Positions 9,220 through 18,083 of a DNA stretch of 36,749 nucleotides are shown piece by piece. Position 1 is the first letter of the stretch; the number at the start of each line of letters is the position of its first letter. Source of the DNA: Gammaproteobacteria bacterium (GTDB lineage: Bacteria > Pseudomonadota > Gammaproteobacteria > Pseudomonadales > Azotimanducaceae); NCBI GenBank assembly GCA_004357385.1, contig SMWF01000044.1:1-36749 (forward strand), read 5' to 3'. The notes beneath the pieces were generated by a model. The model did not search any database. It saw only the letters and a program-made list of their open reading frames with translations, and was not told the origin of the DNA. A program made the position numbers and the translations under genes.

Positions 9220-9239
9220 TTCTAAGGACTTCTAAGGAC
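9220..9239. repeat. Tandem 10-bp direct repeat
   Basis: ttctaaggac occurs twice in tandem (9220-9229 and 9230-9239), about 80 bases before the lipoprotein start at 9322. It could be a duplicated regulator site or simple slippage. Confidence 0.4.
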
Positions 9240-9321
9240 ATTTCATACCCGCCTCAGGTGTCCCAATCCGCCGATCCGTACAAAGGGTTCCGAGTTGAAC
9301 AACCTCCGACGGAGCAGGGAC

Positions 9322-10464
9322 ATGACCCACCATCTACTCAAGCTGACCATTCTGGGGCTGACGCTGATCTGCGTCGGATGTGCAACCACGGCGGGGCTGG
9401 TACAACCACCGGTCACCGCAATATCCACCAGCGCGCGGCAGGAAGTGAACGTGCTGGCCATTCGGGGCCCGCACGCGCCGTCGATACACGTCAGCGGCGA
9501 CGAGATCGCCCGGCGGTCACAAGTGATCGGCGCCACAGCCAAGGAAGCCGGGCTCGGCTCCATCAGCGCGGGCTTTCAAGCCGGCGCTGAGGCGGGCGAA
9601 CCGCTCACCGCTATCTTCATGGCGGCCCTCGGCATCGCTGCCGCGCCCTTTGCCGCCACGGGCGGCGCCATCTATGGCGGAGTAATCTCCGACACCGACG
9701 AGGACATCAAGGCGAGCGTCCCCCAACTTCGAGCCGCACTGCAGCAGGCACCGGCCCACATGGAGCGGCAACTCAGATTGCACGCTGATGCTGATCTCAG
9801 TGGTATCCAGTACGAGTACGTGGCACCTTCCACGACCAACGAGGCGCTGCGTGAGCGCGGGTTCGACGCGGTACTGGACCTGGACATGAAGCGCCTCGAT
9901 ACGATGCCTTCCGAGAACCTGGCACAAGTCCGCCTCGTGTCGCGCAACACGGTGCGCCTTACGGACCTGGATAACGACGTCGTGCTAGCCCGACGCGACT
10001 ACCAGGCGTTCACCGACGACAAGAAGTTCTCAACCTGGGTCGGTCATGACGCCGCACCCCTGTTCGATGCACTCGATAGAACCTTCGCCGAAATCAGCAC
10101 CGACCTGATCGACGACTTCTTTCTCAACCCGTCGATCCAGGTCCAAGGGCTCGAGCCGATCGCCACAGACGCCATGCGGCGGGGGCGTATCGACAGCATG
10201 AAGCCGCTGATCCTATGGCGGACGCTTGATGCAAACATGGATCTTCCGGATGACCGTGACGTTGAGTACGAACTGCTGCTGTACACCGGATCCAAGACAC
10301 CGGACGAGGGAATTCGTGTCGCCACGGATCGCTATGTGCCTGACGGCCTGCTGGAGCATTGCAAGCGTTATCGCTGGAAGGTTCGGGCGCACTACCAGAG
10401 CTTCGGTCAGCCAGTGGCATCGCCCTGGTCGCCCGTGTATCGGTTCGGTACGCCGTGCAGATAG
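9322..10464 (+). CDS. Putative lipoprotein with C-terminal fibronectin-like region
   Basis: The 380-aa protein starts with a signal peptide (HHLLKLTILGLTLICVGC) whose Cys could be lipidated, although the residues before it (CVG) are not an ideal lipobox. A glycine/alanine-rich hydrophobic stretch follows (ISAGFQAG, ALGIAAAPFAATGGAIYGG). The last 90 residues resemble a fibronectin-III-like beta sandwich (LILWRTLDANMDL, YRWKVRAHYQS, ASPWSPVYRF). I do not recognise the family. ATG 9322 is preferred to the upstream TTG because GGAGCAGGGAC precedes it and the signal peptide begins there. Probably a cell-envelope protein. Confidence 0.75.
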   Translation: MTHHLLKLTILGLTLICVGCATTAGLVQPPVTAISTSARQEVNVLAIRGPHAPSIHVSGDEIARRSQVIGATAKEAGLGSISAGFQAGAEAGEPLTAIFMAALGIAAAPFAATGGAIYGGVISDTDEDIKASVPQLRAALQQAPAHMERQLRLHADADLSGIQYEYVAPSTTNEALRERGFDAVLDLDMKRLDTMPSENLAQVRLVSRNTVRLTDLDNDVVLARRDYQAFTDDKKFSTWVGHDAAPLFDALDRTFAEISTDLIDDFFLNPSIQVQGLEPIATDAMRRGRIDSMKPLILWRTLDANMDLPDDRDVEYELLLYTGSKTPDEGIRVATDRYVPDGLLEHCKRYRWKVRAHYQSFGQPVASPWSPVYRFGTPCR

Positions 10465-10543
10465 GTCAATCGTCTTGTGCGACGTAAAACCGCACCGGTG
10501 GGGCAGTATACTGGGGTCGTGGAAATCAGGACGGGAGAATCCC

Positions 10544-10999
10544 ATGGATCTGGCTGCACTCGAAGCCCGCATCGCCCGGGTCGAAGACGTGGAAGCAATC
10601 AAACAACTCAAAGCCCGGTACTGCGAGATCTGCGACGACAGCCACAACCCCGATGAAATCGTCAAAATCTTCACCGAAGACGGCATCTGGGAAGGTAAAG
10701 GGATCGGCAAGGCCCAAGGCCACGCTGCAATTCGCGAGTTGTTCGTCGGCTTTCAAAAGGCAATGAGCTATTCGCAACACATGGTGATGAACCCGATCAT
10801 CGAGATCCAAGGCGATACCGCGACAGGTCGTTGGTACATTTTCGTACCGTCCACCTTTCGCCACGGCAATCAGGCCAAGTGGCAAGCCGCTCGGTACAGC
10901 GAGGATTACGTCAGGGAAAACGGCGCGTGGAAGATCAAGCACTTGCGCATCGCCGGTCCCAGGATGAGTGCAGATTACGAGACAGGCTGGGCCAGCTAG
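10544..10999 (+). CDS. SnoaL-like / NTF2-fold protein
   Basis: Protein of 151 aa with the alpha+beta cone fold pattern of SnoaL-like proteins: an N-terminal helix with VEAIKQLKARYCEICDD, the core FTEDGIWEG, a middle SYSQHMVMNPIIEIQGDTATGRWY and a final strand NGAWKIKHLRIAG. Family members include small hydratases, dehydratases and isomerases acting on polyketides, steroids and aromatics, as well as plain ligand-binding proteins, so the reaction cannot be assigned. The ATG at 10544 is preceded by GGGAGAATCCC. A longer frame reaching back to 10226 overlaps the lipoprotein gene and is not supported. Confidence 0.85.
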   Translation: MDLAALEARIARVEDVEAIKQLKARYCEICDDSHNPDEIVKIFTEDGIWEGKGIGKAQGHAAIRELFVGFQKAMSYSQHMVMNPIIEIQGDTATGRWYIFVPSTFRHGNQAKWQAARYSEDYVRENGAWKIKHLRIAGPRMSADYETGWAS

Positions 11000-11092
11000 C
11001 GGCCCAGTGCCAGCGCCTGGGCAAGGGTAGTGCCGAACGCGTCTGGCGCGTCACCCAGGAAGGCCAGCCGTAACGATCGCCAGCGCTCCCCT

Positions 11093-11908
11093 TCACATGG
11101 TTTGAGTCGCTGAATTTCCAACATCGCTATGGGTCTCTTCTGTTCCCGGAACGTCAAACGTGCGTGTGCTCAACAGCACGTCGCGCTCGAAAAGTCGCCG
11201 TTCCAGACTGACCAGGGTTTCGCGTTCCGGGTCCAGGGCCCAGTCGCCCGACGCAATCGCATCACGGAATTCGAGCACCGTCATCCGGTCGAACTGATCC
11301 TCCGCCTGCGCCACCAGCGGATTGAGATCCGCGGACCAGGCCAGCACACCCCCATGGCGCTCAAGAAGTTCGTGTTCCTGTTGGCCCCACCGGTCCTCGA
11401 ACGCCTCATAATCGGCACCTTCGCCCAGGCGGGTCAGCCGAACCACGTAACTTCGATCCAATTCGGGCTCGAAGGGAAACCGGGGGGTACCCGCATAGAC
11501 CGCGGTGCGCTCAAGGGCCGCCGCACGCGCGTCCAACCCGTCGCGATACTCACCGCTGGTGACCATGTCGATGAAACTCACCCGGGAGGGGTACTCCACC
11601 AAGGCGATCAGCTGCCACCCGTCGGCCGCATTCCCGGCAAGCACCTCGTCTGTTCGAGCTGCCCACAACTGCCGGCCGCCAAGCGCCTCCACCAGTTGAA
11701 GCGTATCGCGTGCGTACCCGTCGAAGTACCGCTGCTCCGCGGCCTGATCCACGAAGTCGAGCAAGTTGACCATGACGAACGGTGCGTCGCCGCGTTGCTC
11801 ATGAAAAATGAACGAAAGCCTGTTGCTGCCCAACAACAATGCGACACCCAGCAGCAGCATCGTAACCATACCGATGAAAGCCAGGAACAGGGCGAGCCCT
11901 TTGCTCAC
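11093..11908 (-). CDS. Membrane-anchored protein with two DUF1330-like domains
   Basis: With the GTG start at 11908 the 271-aa protein opens with one transmembrane segment (GLALFLAFIGMVTMLLLGVA). Two dimeric alpha/beta-barrel-like units follow: about 35-140 (FVMVNLLDF, WQLIALVEYPSRVSFIDMV) and about 145-255 (SYVVRLTRLG, DRMTVLEFRDAI). Each ends with a strand and the sort of ERTAVYAG-type helix seen in DUF1330 proteins. The function is unknown. The frame continues upstream to 12049, but that part overlaps the divergent enoyl-CoA hydratase and shows no domain. The start choice is moderately sure. Confidence 0.65.
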   Translation of the reverse strand: MSKGLALFLAFIGMVTMLLLGVALLLGSNRLSFIFHEQRGDAPFVMVNLLDFVDQAAEQRYFDGYARDTLQLVEALGGRQLWAARTDEVLAGNAADGWQLIALVEYPSRVSFIDMVTSGEYRDGLDARAAALERTAVYAGTPRFPFEPELDRSYVVRLTRLGEGADYEAFEDRWGQQEHELLERHGGVLAWSADLNPLVAQAEDQFDRMTVLEFRDAIASGDWALDPERETLVSLERRLFERDVLLSTRTFDVPGTEETHSDVGNSATQTM

Positions 11909-12032
11909 GGTTGAATTCCCACACGACGTTGCACCGATGGTACGCGCCTGACGGTCCAACGCCAGCCTGGACTCGCGACGCACTTCGCTTTTCGCTACTC
12001 TCAGCGATCTGCTTGGCCAATGGGGAAGAGTC

Positions 12033-12869
12033 ATGTACCAGGACATCAACTACGACGTGAGGGAGCCGGTTGCCATCATCACCATGAACCGGCCCGACGC
12101 TCTGAACGCCTTTACTTCACGCATGCTCGCCGAGATCAGGCATGCGCTGGCCGCGGCAGAGCGCGACCCGGACGTCGTCGGCATTGTACTCACCGGCGCG
12201 GGGCGCGGCTTCTGCGCGGGAATGGATATGAACGCGCTCAACCAGATGTCGTCCGGCACTGACGAGGGCGGCGATGATCTGAGCGAACTGGCCGCGTCGC
12301 CCGGCGATCCCAATATGGGCGAGAATTTCCAGACCACCTATTCGTATCTGCTATCCGTCCGCAAGCCCCTGCTCGCCGCGATCAACGGTGCATGTGCCGG
12401 CCTCGGTTTTGCCGTTGCCATGCTCTGCGACATGCGGTTCGTGGAGCGCAGCGCGAAGTTCAGCACTGCGTTCTCGAAGCGCGGGCTGATCGCCGAACAC
12501 GGCATCAGCTGGATCTTGCCACGCCTCATCGGGCCATCAAGGGCGCTTGACCTGCTCTGGAGCGCCCGCAAGTTCGATGGTGTCGAAGCGGAACGGTTGG
12601 GGCTCGCCGACCGGCTCGTGGAGGACGGCGCAAGCCTCGACGCGGCACTGGGCTATATCGAGGAACTCGCCGCCAGCGCGGCGCCGAATTCTCTGATGGT
12701 GATGAAGCAGCAGGTGTACCGGCACCTGAACATGCCGCTTGGCGAAGCCATGAAGGAGACCAACACGCTGATGGCCGAAAGTCTCTCGCGCCCGGACTTC
12801 CGCGAAGGGGTCCGCTCGTTCATCGAGAAGCGACCGCCCGAGTTTGCGCGCTTGGAAATCGCGGACTGA
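12033..12869 (+). CDS. Enoyl-CoA hydratase/isomerase family protein
   Basis: Second crotonase-family protein of the window, 278 aa. Oxyanion-hole segments are GAGRGFCAGMDM at 55-66 and NGACAGLG at 118-125. The active-site loop reads AEHGISW at 154-160 and is followed by ILPRLIGPSRALDLLWSARK, the usual product-side helix. It is related to, but clearly diverged from, the protein at 1936-2754. It stands alone: divergent from the DUF1330-like gene and convergent with the small DRR protein. It likely hydrates or isomerises an acyl-CoA intermediate; the substrate is not evident. Confidence 0.92.
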   Translation: MYQDINYDVREPVAIITMNRPDALNAFTSRMLAEIRHALAAAERDPDVVGIVLTGAGRGFCAGMDMNALNQMSSGTDEGGDDLSELAASPGDPNMGENFQTTYSYLLSVRKPLLAAINGACAGLGFAVAMLCDMRFVERSAKFSTAFSKRGLIAEHGISWILPRLIGPSRALDLLWSARKFDGVEAERLGLADRLVEDGASLDAALGYIEELAASAAPNSLMVMKQQVYRHLNMPLGEAMKETNTLMAESLSRPDFREGVRSFIEKRPPEFARLEIAD

Positions 12870-12885
12870 GTTGCCCGAAAGCGAG

Positions 12886-13179
12886 CTAGCCGCTGCGCCG
12901 ATCGTCGCTGTCGCGTCGATCACTGGGCTCGTGGAACTGGATCGTGCGCCCGGCGTATATGGCACGCCGTTCGCCCGCCCGTCGATCCGACCAGTGCTTA
13001 TACACACAGTGGCAGTCGCCTGGCTGGCTGCATGCGTTCAGCGGCAACATCGGCGCTTCCCCGGCGAGAAACCGCTGCCGCGCGAGCTTCCGCGAAGCTT
13101 CGCAACAGCCGCGCCAGTCGGATTCGATCGAGACAGCCCCAAACTGCCTGGTGCGCTCCTTGGCTGTACTTAAGGCCAC
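12886..13179 (-). CDS. Small cysteine- and DRR-motif protein, conserved hypothetical
   Basis: Protein of 97 aa with CCEASRKLARQRFLAGEAPMLPL, then CHCVYKHWSDRR and repeated basic-acidic motifs (SDRRAGERR, SDRRDSDDRR). This matches from memory a family of small uncharacterised proteobacterial proteins with a Cys cluster and repeated DRR/GERR ends. The Cys and His residues suggest metal or redox binding, but nothing is proven. The start is GTG at 13179, preceded by aaaggataatttc, a fair ribosome binding site. It fills a gap that would otherwise be unexplained between the enoyl-CoA hydratase and the DUF169 gene, and is transcribed away from the latter. Confidence 0.75.
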   Translation of the reverse strand: MALSTAKERTRQFGAVSIESDWRGCCEASRKLARQRFLAGEAPMLPLNACSQPGDCHCVYKHWSDRRAGERRAIYAGRTIQFHEPSDRRDSDDRRSG

Positions 13180-13203
13180 GAAATTATCCTTTGTTTACAA
13201 CTA

Positions 13204-13228
13204 CCTGCGGCAAGCCTACTCCCGCAGG
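13204..13228. promoter_or_regulatory. Inverted repeat in divergent promoter region
   Basis: CCTGCGG (13204-13210) and CCGCAGG (13222-13228) form a perfect 7-bp inverted repeat with an 11-base loop, in the AT-richer region between the small DRR gene and the DUF169 gene. It could be an operator or a leader hairpin. Confidence 0.3.
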
Positions 13229-13332
13229 CACATCCATCGGTACGACCGTCATGTAACGAATCGTGGGCACATTTTTCACATCCATGGTGCATCTGCCCTA
13301 ACATCAACGCTCGCGACCTGACGGGAACTGCA

Positions 13333-14130
13333 ATGGCTAGCGAAAACATAATCGCTACGGATCTGGACATCTCGGACTGGCCGGGATTGGTCGATCAGCT
13401 CAACCGCATGTTGCGGCTCAGGACGACACCCATCGGCATGAAGCTGTTCGAAACCGTGGCGGCGATGGAGGCAATTCCACGTATTCGCCGACCCAGACAC
13501 GTGCACACCACCGATCAGATCGTCGGCCAGGCGGCTCGCAACGGCTGGACGGTCGGCATTACCGCGCAAGACCTGGTCGGCGCCCAATGCCAGACCGTGA
13601 TCGGCCTGCATCCTCGCGACGACGACTGGCTGTCCGGCAATCGAATGGCAGGGGTCTGGTACTCCGACGATGCCGAGGCGAGCGTGCACCAGCATGCAAT
13701 GGACGTGGTCCCCTACGGCCAGTTTCAGGCCATGGCGGTGAGCCCCCTCGCGAGTGGGCGCCTCGACCCTCCGGACATCGCGCTCATCTATGCCACTCCC
13801 GCCCAGATGATCCTGTTCATCAACGGGCTCCAGTGGACCGGTTATAAGAAGCTCGAGTGGGGCTGCGTGGGCGAGTCTTCCTGCGCTGATTCCTGGGGTC
13901 GGGCGCTGGCGACCGGGGAGCCCAGCCTGTCGATTCCGTGTTTCGCTGAGCGTCGCTATGGCGGCGTCATGGAGGATGAGTTGCTGATGGCGATTCCACC
14001 CGGCTATCTGCCGAAGGTCATCGCCGGACTCGAACACCTCTCACGTAATGGGCTGCGCTACCCCATCCCAGGCTACGGCGTGAACAACGACGTGCGTGCT
14101 GGGATGGGCGTGAGCTACGCCGACACGTAA
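13333..14130 (+). CDS. DUF169 family protein
   Basis: The 265-aa protein fits the DUF169 (COG2043) family: an N-terminal LNRMLRLRTTPIGMKLFET, a middle part rich in Cys and small residues (GAQCQTVIGL, GCVGESSCADSWG) and the segment PYGQFQAMAVSPLASG. The family is widespread but has no established biochemical role. The conserved cysteines (GAQC, GCVGESSC) suggest a metal or cofactor site; that is inference. The stop is 15 bases before a nitroreductase-family gene on the same strand, so the two are probably one operon. Confidence 0.85.
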   Translation: MASENIIATDLDISDWPGLVDQLNRMLRLRTTPIGMKLFETVAAMEAIPRIRRPRHVHTTDQIVGQAARNGWTVGITAQDLVGAQCQTVIGLHPRDDDWLSGNRMAGVWYSDDAEASVHQHAMDVVPYGQFQAMAVSPLASGRLDPPDIALIYATPAQMILFINGLQWTGYKKLEWGCVGESSCADSWGRALATGEPSLSIPCFAERRYGGVMEDELLMAIPPGYLPKVIAGLEHLSRNGLRYPIPGYGVNNDVRAGMGVSYADT

Positions 14131-14145
14131 TCAGTTGGAGCGATC

Positions 14146-14790
14146 ATGGAACTGTATGATGCAATGAGCAGTCTGCGTGCGGTTCGCCGCCTGCGTCCCG
14201 ATCCCATCGACACGGTGACCCTCGAACGGATCTACCAGGCCGCGATCTGGGCGCCTACCGGCGGCAACGTTCAGCCCTGGCGGCTGGTTGCCATAACCGA
14301 TGCTGCAAAGAAACAGGCGCTGGCGGCTCTGTACGCACCACGGTGGAAGGACTACAGCGCCAATTACCGGGAACGGATCGATCACCTGGGCGAAGAAGCG
14401 AAGGCTCGGGCAGAACGGACCCTCGACGCCGGCGATCATCTCGCGGCGAACATGGGCCAGGTCCCGGTGATCGCCGTGTTCTGTTTCAACCCGTCGCTCA
14501 TGGCGCTGACCGACTCCGAGCAGGCACGGCCCACAGTGGTCGGTGGCGGATCCGTCTACCCGGCGGTGCAGAATTTACTGCTGGCGTGTCGCAGCGAAGG
14601 CGTAGGTTGCGTGTTGACCACGCTGCTGTGCATGGACGAGCCGGCCGTGAAGGAACTGCTGGGCATGCCTGAGGACTGGTACACCTGCGCGCACGTGCCG
14701 ATGGGGTATCCGGTCGGCGGCGGCTACGGGCCGATCAACCGCCGCCCGGTGGCGAAGATGGTGTACCGGAACGCCTGGGGATCCAGCTGA
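14146..14790 (+). CDS. Nitroreductase family flavoprotein
   Basis: FMN-dependent nitroreductase-fold protein of 214 aa, near the usual family length. The flavin-phosphate binding N-terminus reads SSLRAVRRLRPDPI and is followed by YQAAIWAPTGGNVQPWRLV, the hallmark AP(S/T)..N.QPW segment. The later SVYPAVQNLLLACRSEGVGC and VPMGYPVGG segments are also family-typical. These enzymes reduce nitro groups, quinones or enones with NAD(P)H, or oxidise or dehalogenate in special cases. The coupling with the DUF169 gene 15 bases upstream suggests a shared but unknown task. Confidence 0.92.
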   Translation: MELYDAMSSLRAVRRLRPDPIDTVTLERIYQAAIWAPTGGNVQPWRLVAITDAAKKQALAALYAPRWKDYSANYRERIDHLGEEAKARAERTLDAGDHLAANMGQVPVIAVFCFNPSLMALTDSEQARPTVVGGGSVYPAVQNLLLACRSEGVGCVLTTLLCMDEPAVKELLGMPEDWYTCAHVPMGYPVGGGYGPINRRPVAKMVYRNAWGSS

Positions 14791-14860
14791 CACGCCAAAC
14801 ATCTGAACCATCTTGTCATGCCAATGTGTCCGCTCGGGGTCTGCGCGGTCTACATGGGAG

Positions 14861-15907
14861 TTAACCCGCTGCAGCTACCGAGTCGTGCAAGTCCGAAATC
14901 GCATCGAACTCGCGCAGGATGCGTTGTCCATCCGATGCTTCGAGGATGCGCTGGCGCACAGCGGCGTATTGGTTCTCGGCCGCCAGCCGCGGTTGCTCGA
15001 CGGTCGCCCAGCCGATCAGCCCATCCCAGAAACGATCCAGCAGCTCGGCGCCCCTGATGGTACCGCCGTCCACGGTCTTGAAATTCAACTCGCGCAGTTC
15101 GCCAAGGTACAAGCACAACGAACGGACATGGATTTCCTCATCGGTGCGAATCCGCTCGATGATCTGCGCGGCTTCCTCGGCATCGGCACGACGATCCGCG
15201 AACAGGTCCGGCGTCCTTAACACCTCCTGGGTGCTGGCAAAGCCGATCTCGGCGCGGAACTCGATGACCAACAGGTTCATCAGGAAGCTCAACAACCCCT
15301 CGTACTGCGGCTCGATTTCCGGCATCGAGCGGGTGCCCAGCTCCGGCCTCGAAATGTTCTCGGGGGGTTCGACGTCGGGGTACGCATCGGGTCCAAACGC
15401 CAGATCCCGAGCCACGAACCACATCACATCGTGACCCCCGATGCCCTTGTCCGGCTCACCCCCCTCATCGATGCCATGGGCCGCAAGCAGGCCTTTGTTC
15501 AGGTGCCCGATCGCCATCTCGGAGATGTCTTCCTCGATGAGGTCCTGCAAGTCGGGAAACTGCATTTCGGCAAGCATCCGGCCGCGGCCTTCGATCTTGC
15601 CGGTGATGGTCAGGCCGTTCCAGAAGGTCTGGCCGAGGCCTTCTCGCAGCAGCATCCGTTGCTGCTCAGTGTTCGGCACGCGCGGGCCGGACAGCAACGA
15701 GGAGTCCGCGTCCAGCAGGTCTCCACCCCGCGCACGCAGCGCTTCCGCCCAATGGGCAAGCGCCTCTTCGCGATCCATGGCGCGCGGTGGCACGTAGTTG
15801 CCCTGCGCATCGAATCCGCCATGCAGGCGTTGACCGCCGATTTCGTGCGGGCGAGCATAGTCGTGGCTGCGAAACAGCTCTTCTTCGGTGTACGTCAACT
15901 TGGTCAT
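14861..15907 (-). CDS. Ferritin-like protein with one DExxH motif, function unknown
   Basis: The protein of 348 aa is mostly helical. A DEEIH sequence at 256-260 is a DExxH di-iron ligand motif, with Glu220 (or 216) 36-41 residues before it in the helix LVIEFRAEIGF. The other half of a di-iron site is less clear: SEMAIGH at 129-135 has Glu and His too far apart for ExxH. I therefore read it as a ferritin-like or oxygenase-like fold with an unusual or partial metal site. It resembles neither of the two di-iron-type proteins at 23799-26014 closely. It is divergent from the CoA-transferase operon. A good ribosome binding site (aaggacagaca) precedes the ATG. Confidence 0.65.
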   Translation of the reverse strand: MTKLTYTEEELFRSHDYARPHEIGGQRLHGGFDAQGNYVPPRAMDREEALAHWAEALRARGGDLLDADSSLLSGPRVPNTEQQRMLLREGLGQTFWNGLTITGKIEGRGRMLAEMQFPDLQDLIEEDISEMAIGHLNKGLLAAHGIDEGGEPDKGIGGHDVMWFVARDLAFGPDAYPDVEPPENISRPELGTRSMPEIEPQYEGLLSFLMNLLVIEFRAEIGFASTQEVLRTPDLFADRRADAEEAAQIIERIRTDEEIHVRSLCLYLGELRELNFKTVDGGTIRGAELLDRFWDGLIGWATVEQPRLAAENQYAAVRQRILEASDGQRILREFDAISDLHDSVAAAG

Positions 15908-16081
15908 TGTCTGTCCTTGCTACGCCGTCGCGGTCCGGGCCGGGTGACGATCGGGTAATTGGATCGGGCATTCTTTCGACCCTCGCGAAGCGTGTCAACT
16001 CGGTGAATGTACGCAGTGCGCGTCGCCATTACCGGGAGCAGCACACACTGAGCTATCCTTGGGGTTCAAGGGGAGGCAACC

Positions 16082-17293
16082 ATGGCAACTCGCACGGGAC
16101 CGCTGGCGGACGTCACCATCATCGACTGCACCATGGCGCTGGCCGGTCCGTTCGGCACCGCCCTGCTGGCCGATCTGGGCGCGGACGTAATCAAGGTCGA
16201 ACCACCGACGGGCGATATGTCACGCAGCCTGCCCCCGTTGCCGGCCGACTATGCGAACCCCAACGCCAAGGACCCAGCCGGTTGCGATTTCGGCGGCTAC
16301 TTCGCCAGCGTCAACCGCAACAAACGCAGCATTGTCCTGGACCTCAAACAGGTCGACGATCGCGAGACGTTCCTGAGGTTGTGCGAGTCCGCCGATGCGG
16401 TGGTTGAAAACATGCGGGTCGGCGTGATGGACCGACTCGGGCTGAGCTACGAAGTCATCGCCGCGCGCAATCCCCGCATCGTGTATGGGGCGATTCGCGG
16501 GTTCGGCGATCCCAGAACCGGCGAGAGTCCCTACGCGCGGTGGCCCGCCTACGACATCGTCGCACAGAGCATGGGCGGCGTGGCCCACATCACGGGCTCT
16601 GCAGAGGGCTCCGGCTACCCCTGCGGCGCGAGCGTGGGTGACATCTACCCGGGTACATTAATTGCGCTGGGCGTCACCGCGGCGATCCATCACGCCCGCG
16701 CCACAGGCGTCGGCCAGTTCGTCGATGTCGGCATGTACGATGCAACCCTGCTGCTGTCGGAAACCGCGATCGTGAACTACGGGTACAACGAGACCGTGCT
16801 GGGTCCTCGCGGCGCCCACCACCCCAACCTCTGCCCCTTCGGCATATACCCCGCCCTGGACGGCGGCGTATCCATTGCCGCACCTGGACCGGCGCACTGG
16901 CAGGCATTGTGCGAAGCCATGGACCGCGAAGACCTCGTCACCGACGCGCGAACCCACAACACACACCTGCGCAGTCGCAATCACACGTTCGTGGAACAGG
17001 TCGTGGCGGACTGGACGGGACAACGCACCCGCCAACAGGTGATCGACGCGATTGGCGGCCGCGTCCCCTGCGGACCGGTCAATACCGCCGCAGATATCTT
17101 CGCCGACCCCCACGTTCGAGCGCGCGCAATGATTTCCGAGTTCGAGCTACCCGGAGACAACGGCCGGGTCTCAATCGCGGCCAATCCCATTAAATTCACG
17201 GCTACGCCCACGAATCTACACCGGCGCGCGCCGCTGCTCGACGAACACGGCGATGAGATCCGTGCGGAATTCCAGACAGGAGGCAATGCATGA
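16082..17293 (+). CDS. CaiB/BaiF (family III) CoA-transferase
   Basis: Moves CoA from an acyl-CoA donor to a carboxylic acid, activating it without ATP. The 403-aa protein shows the family's N-terminal DCTMALAGPFGTALLADLGADVIKVE, the NRNKRSIVLDLK motif, and GASVGDIYPG with the predicted catalytic Asp at 187. The start follows ggggaggcaacc. It overlaps the next gene by ATGA, so it is the first gene of an operon with an SDR and a MmgE/PrpD protein. Together they look like an activation and oxidation module for an unknown organic acid. Confidence 0.94.
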   Translation: MATRTGPLADVTIIDCTMALAGPFGTALLADLGADVIKVEPPTGDMSRSLPPLPADYANPNAKDPAGCDFGGYFASVNRNKRSIVLDLKQVDDRETFLRLCESADAVVENMRVGVMDRLGLSYEVIAARNPRIVYGAIRGFGDPRTGESPYARWPAYDIVAQSMGGVAHITGSAEGSGYPCGASVGDIYPGTLIALGVTAAIHHARATGVGQFVDVGMYDATLLLSETAIVNYGYNETVLGPRGAHHPNLCPFGIYPALDGGVSIAAPGPAHWQALCEAMDREDLVTDARTHNTHLRSRNHTFVEQVVADWTGQRTRQQVIDAIGGRVPCGPVNTAADIFADPHVRARAMISEFELPGDNGRVSIAANPIKFTATPTNLHRRAPLLDEHGDEIRAEFQTGGNA

Positions 17294-18054
17294 GTCGCTT
17301 CGAGGATCAGAGCGTGATCGTCACCGGCGCCGGTTCCGGTTTCGGTGCCGCGATCGCGAAACGCTTCGCCAGCGAGGGCGCCCGGGTGGTGGTGTCTGAC
17401 ATTGACCAGGACTCAGGCGCACGCGTTGCATCGGAAATCAACGCCGACGGCGGCACCGCACGGTTCATTCCCGCCGACGTCTCCTGCGAAGCAGAGGTGC
17501 AGGCACTCATGGAGGGAACCTGCGCGGCCCAGGAACGCATCGACGTGCTGGTGAACAACGCGGGCTACTCGCACCGCCAGAACCTCACCTGGAAAATCAC
17601 GGTCGAGGAGTTCGACGCCGTGTTCGCGGTGAACGTGCGCGGCGTGTTTCTCGGCGTGAAGTACGCGGTGCCCGTCATGATCGAACAGGGCGGCGGCGCC
17701 ATCATCAACATCGCCTCGATCGGCGCCGTTGCGCCGCGCCCCGGCGTCACGCCATACAATGCCACCAAGGGCGCCGTGTTGACCATGACCAAGGGACTGG
17801 CGCTTGAAGTCGCCCGCCACAACATACGGGTCAACGCGGTCAATCCGGTGGCCGCGGACACCGGATTCATGAAGAAGGCCACTGGTCTCGACGAGCTCTC
17901 GGACGAGCTTCGCGCATCGTTGATCAGTACCATTCCACGCGGGCGCATGGCTGAGCCACGCGACATCGCCGCAGCGGTGACATTTCTGGCGTCTGAGGAT
18001 GCGGATTTTCTTACCGGCACCAGCATCAACGTCGACGGCGGGCGCAGCATCTAA
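17290..18054 (+). CDS. SDR family oxidoreductase
   Basis: Classical short-chain dehydrogenase of 254 aa. The cofactor motif is TGAGSGFG at 12-19, the NNAG motif is at 89-92, and the catalytic Ser143, Tyr156 and Lys160 (YNATK) are all present. Asp37 after the second strand (VVVSDID) predicts NAD(H) rather than NADP(H) preference. It ends with the family-typical FLTGTSINVDGG. It overlaps the CoA-transferase by ATGA, suggesting translational coupling, and is followed after 29 bases by the MmgE/PrpD gene. Probably oxidises a hydroxyl group of the acid or CoA ester handled by this operon. Confidence 0.93.
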   Translation: MSRFEDQSVIVTGAGSGFGAAIAKRFASEGARVVVSDIDQDSGARVASEINADGGTARFIPADVSCEAEVQALMEGTCAAQERIDVLVNNAGYSHRQNLTWKITVEEFDAVFAVNVRGVFLGVKYAVPVMIEQGGGAIINIASIGAVAPRPGVTPYNATKGAVLTMTKGLALEVARHNIRVNAVNPVAADTGFMKKATGLDELSDELRASLISTIPRGRMAEPRDIAAAVTFLASEDADFLTGTSINVDGGRSI

Positions 18055-18083
18055 ATCCCGACGCAAACAAACGGAGAACCACG

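Noticed and set aside
11002..11022. GCCCAG/CTGGGC inverted repeat as a terminator between the SnoaL-like and DUF1330-like genes
   Set aside because: Six-base arms with no following T-run; too weak to call in GC-rich DNA.
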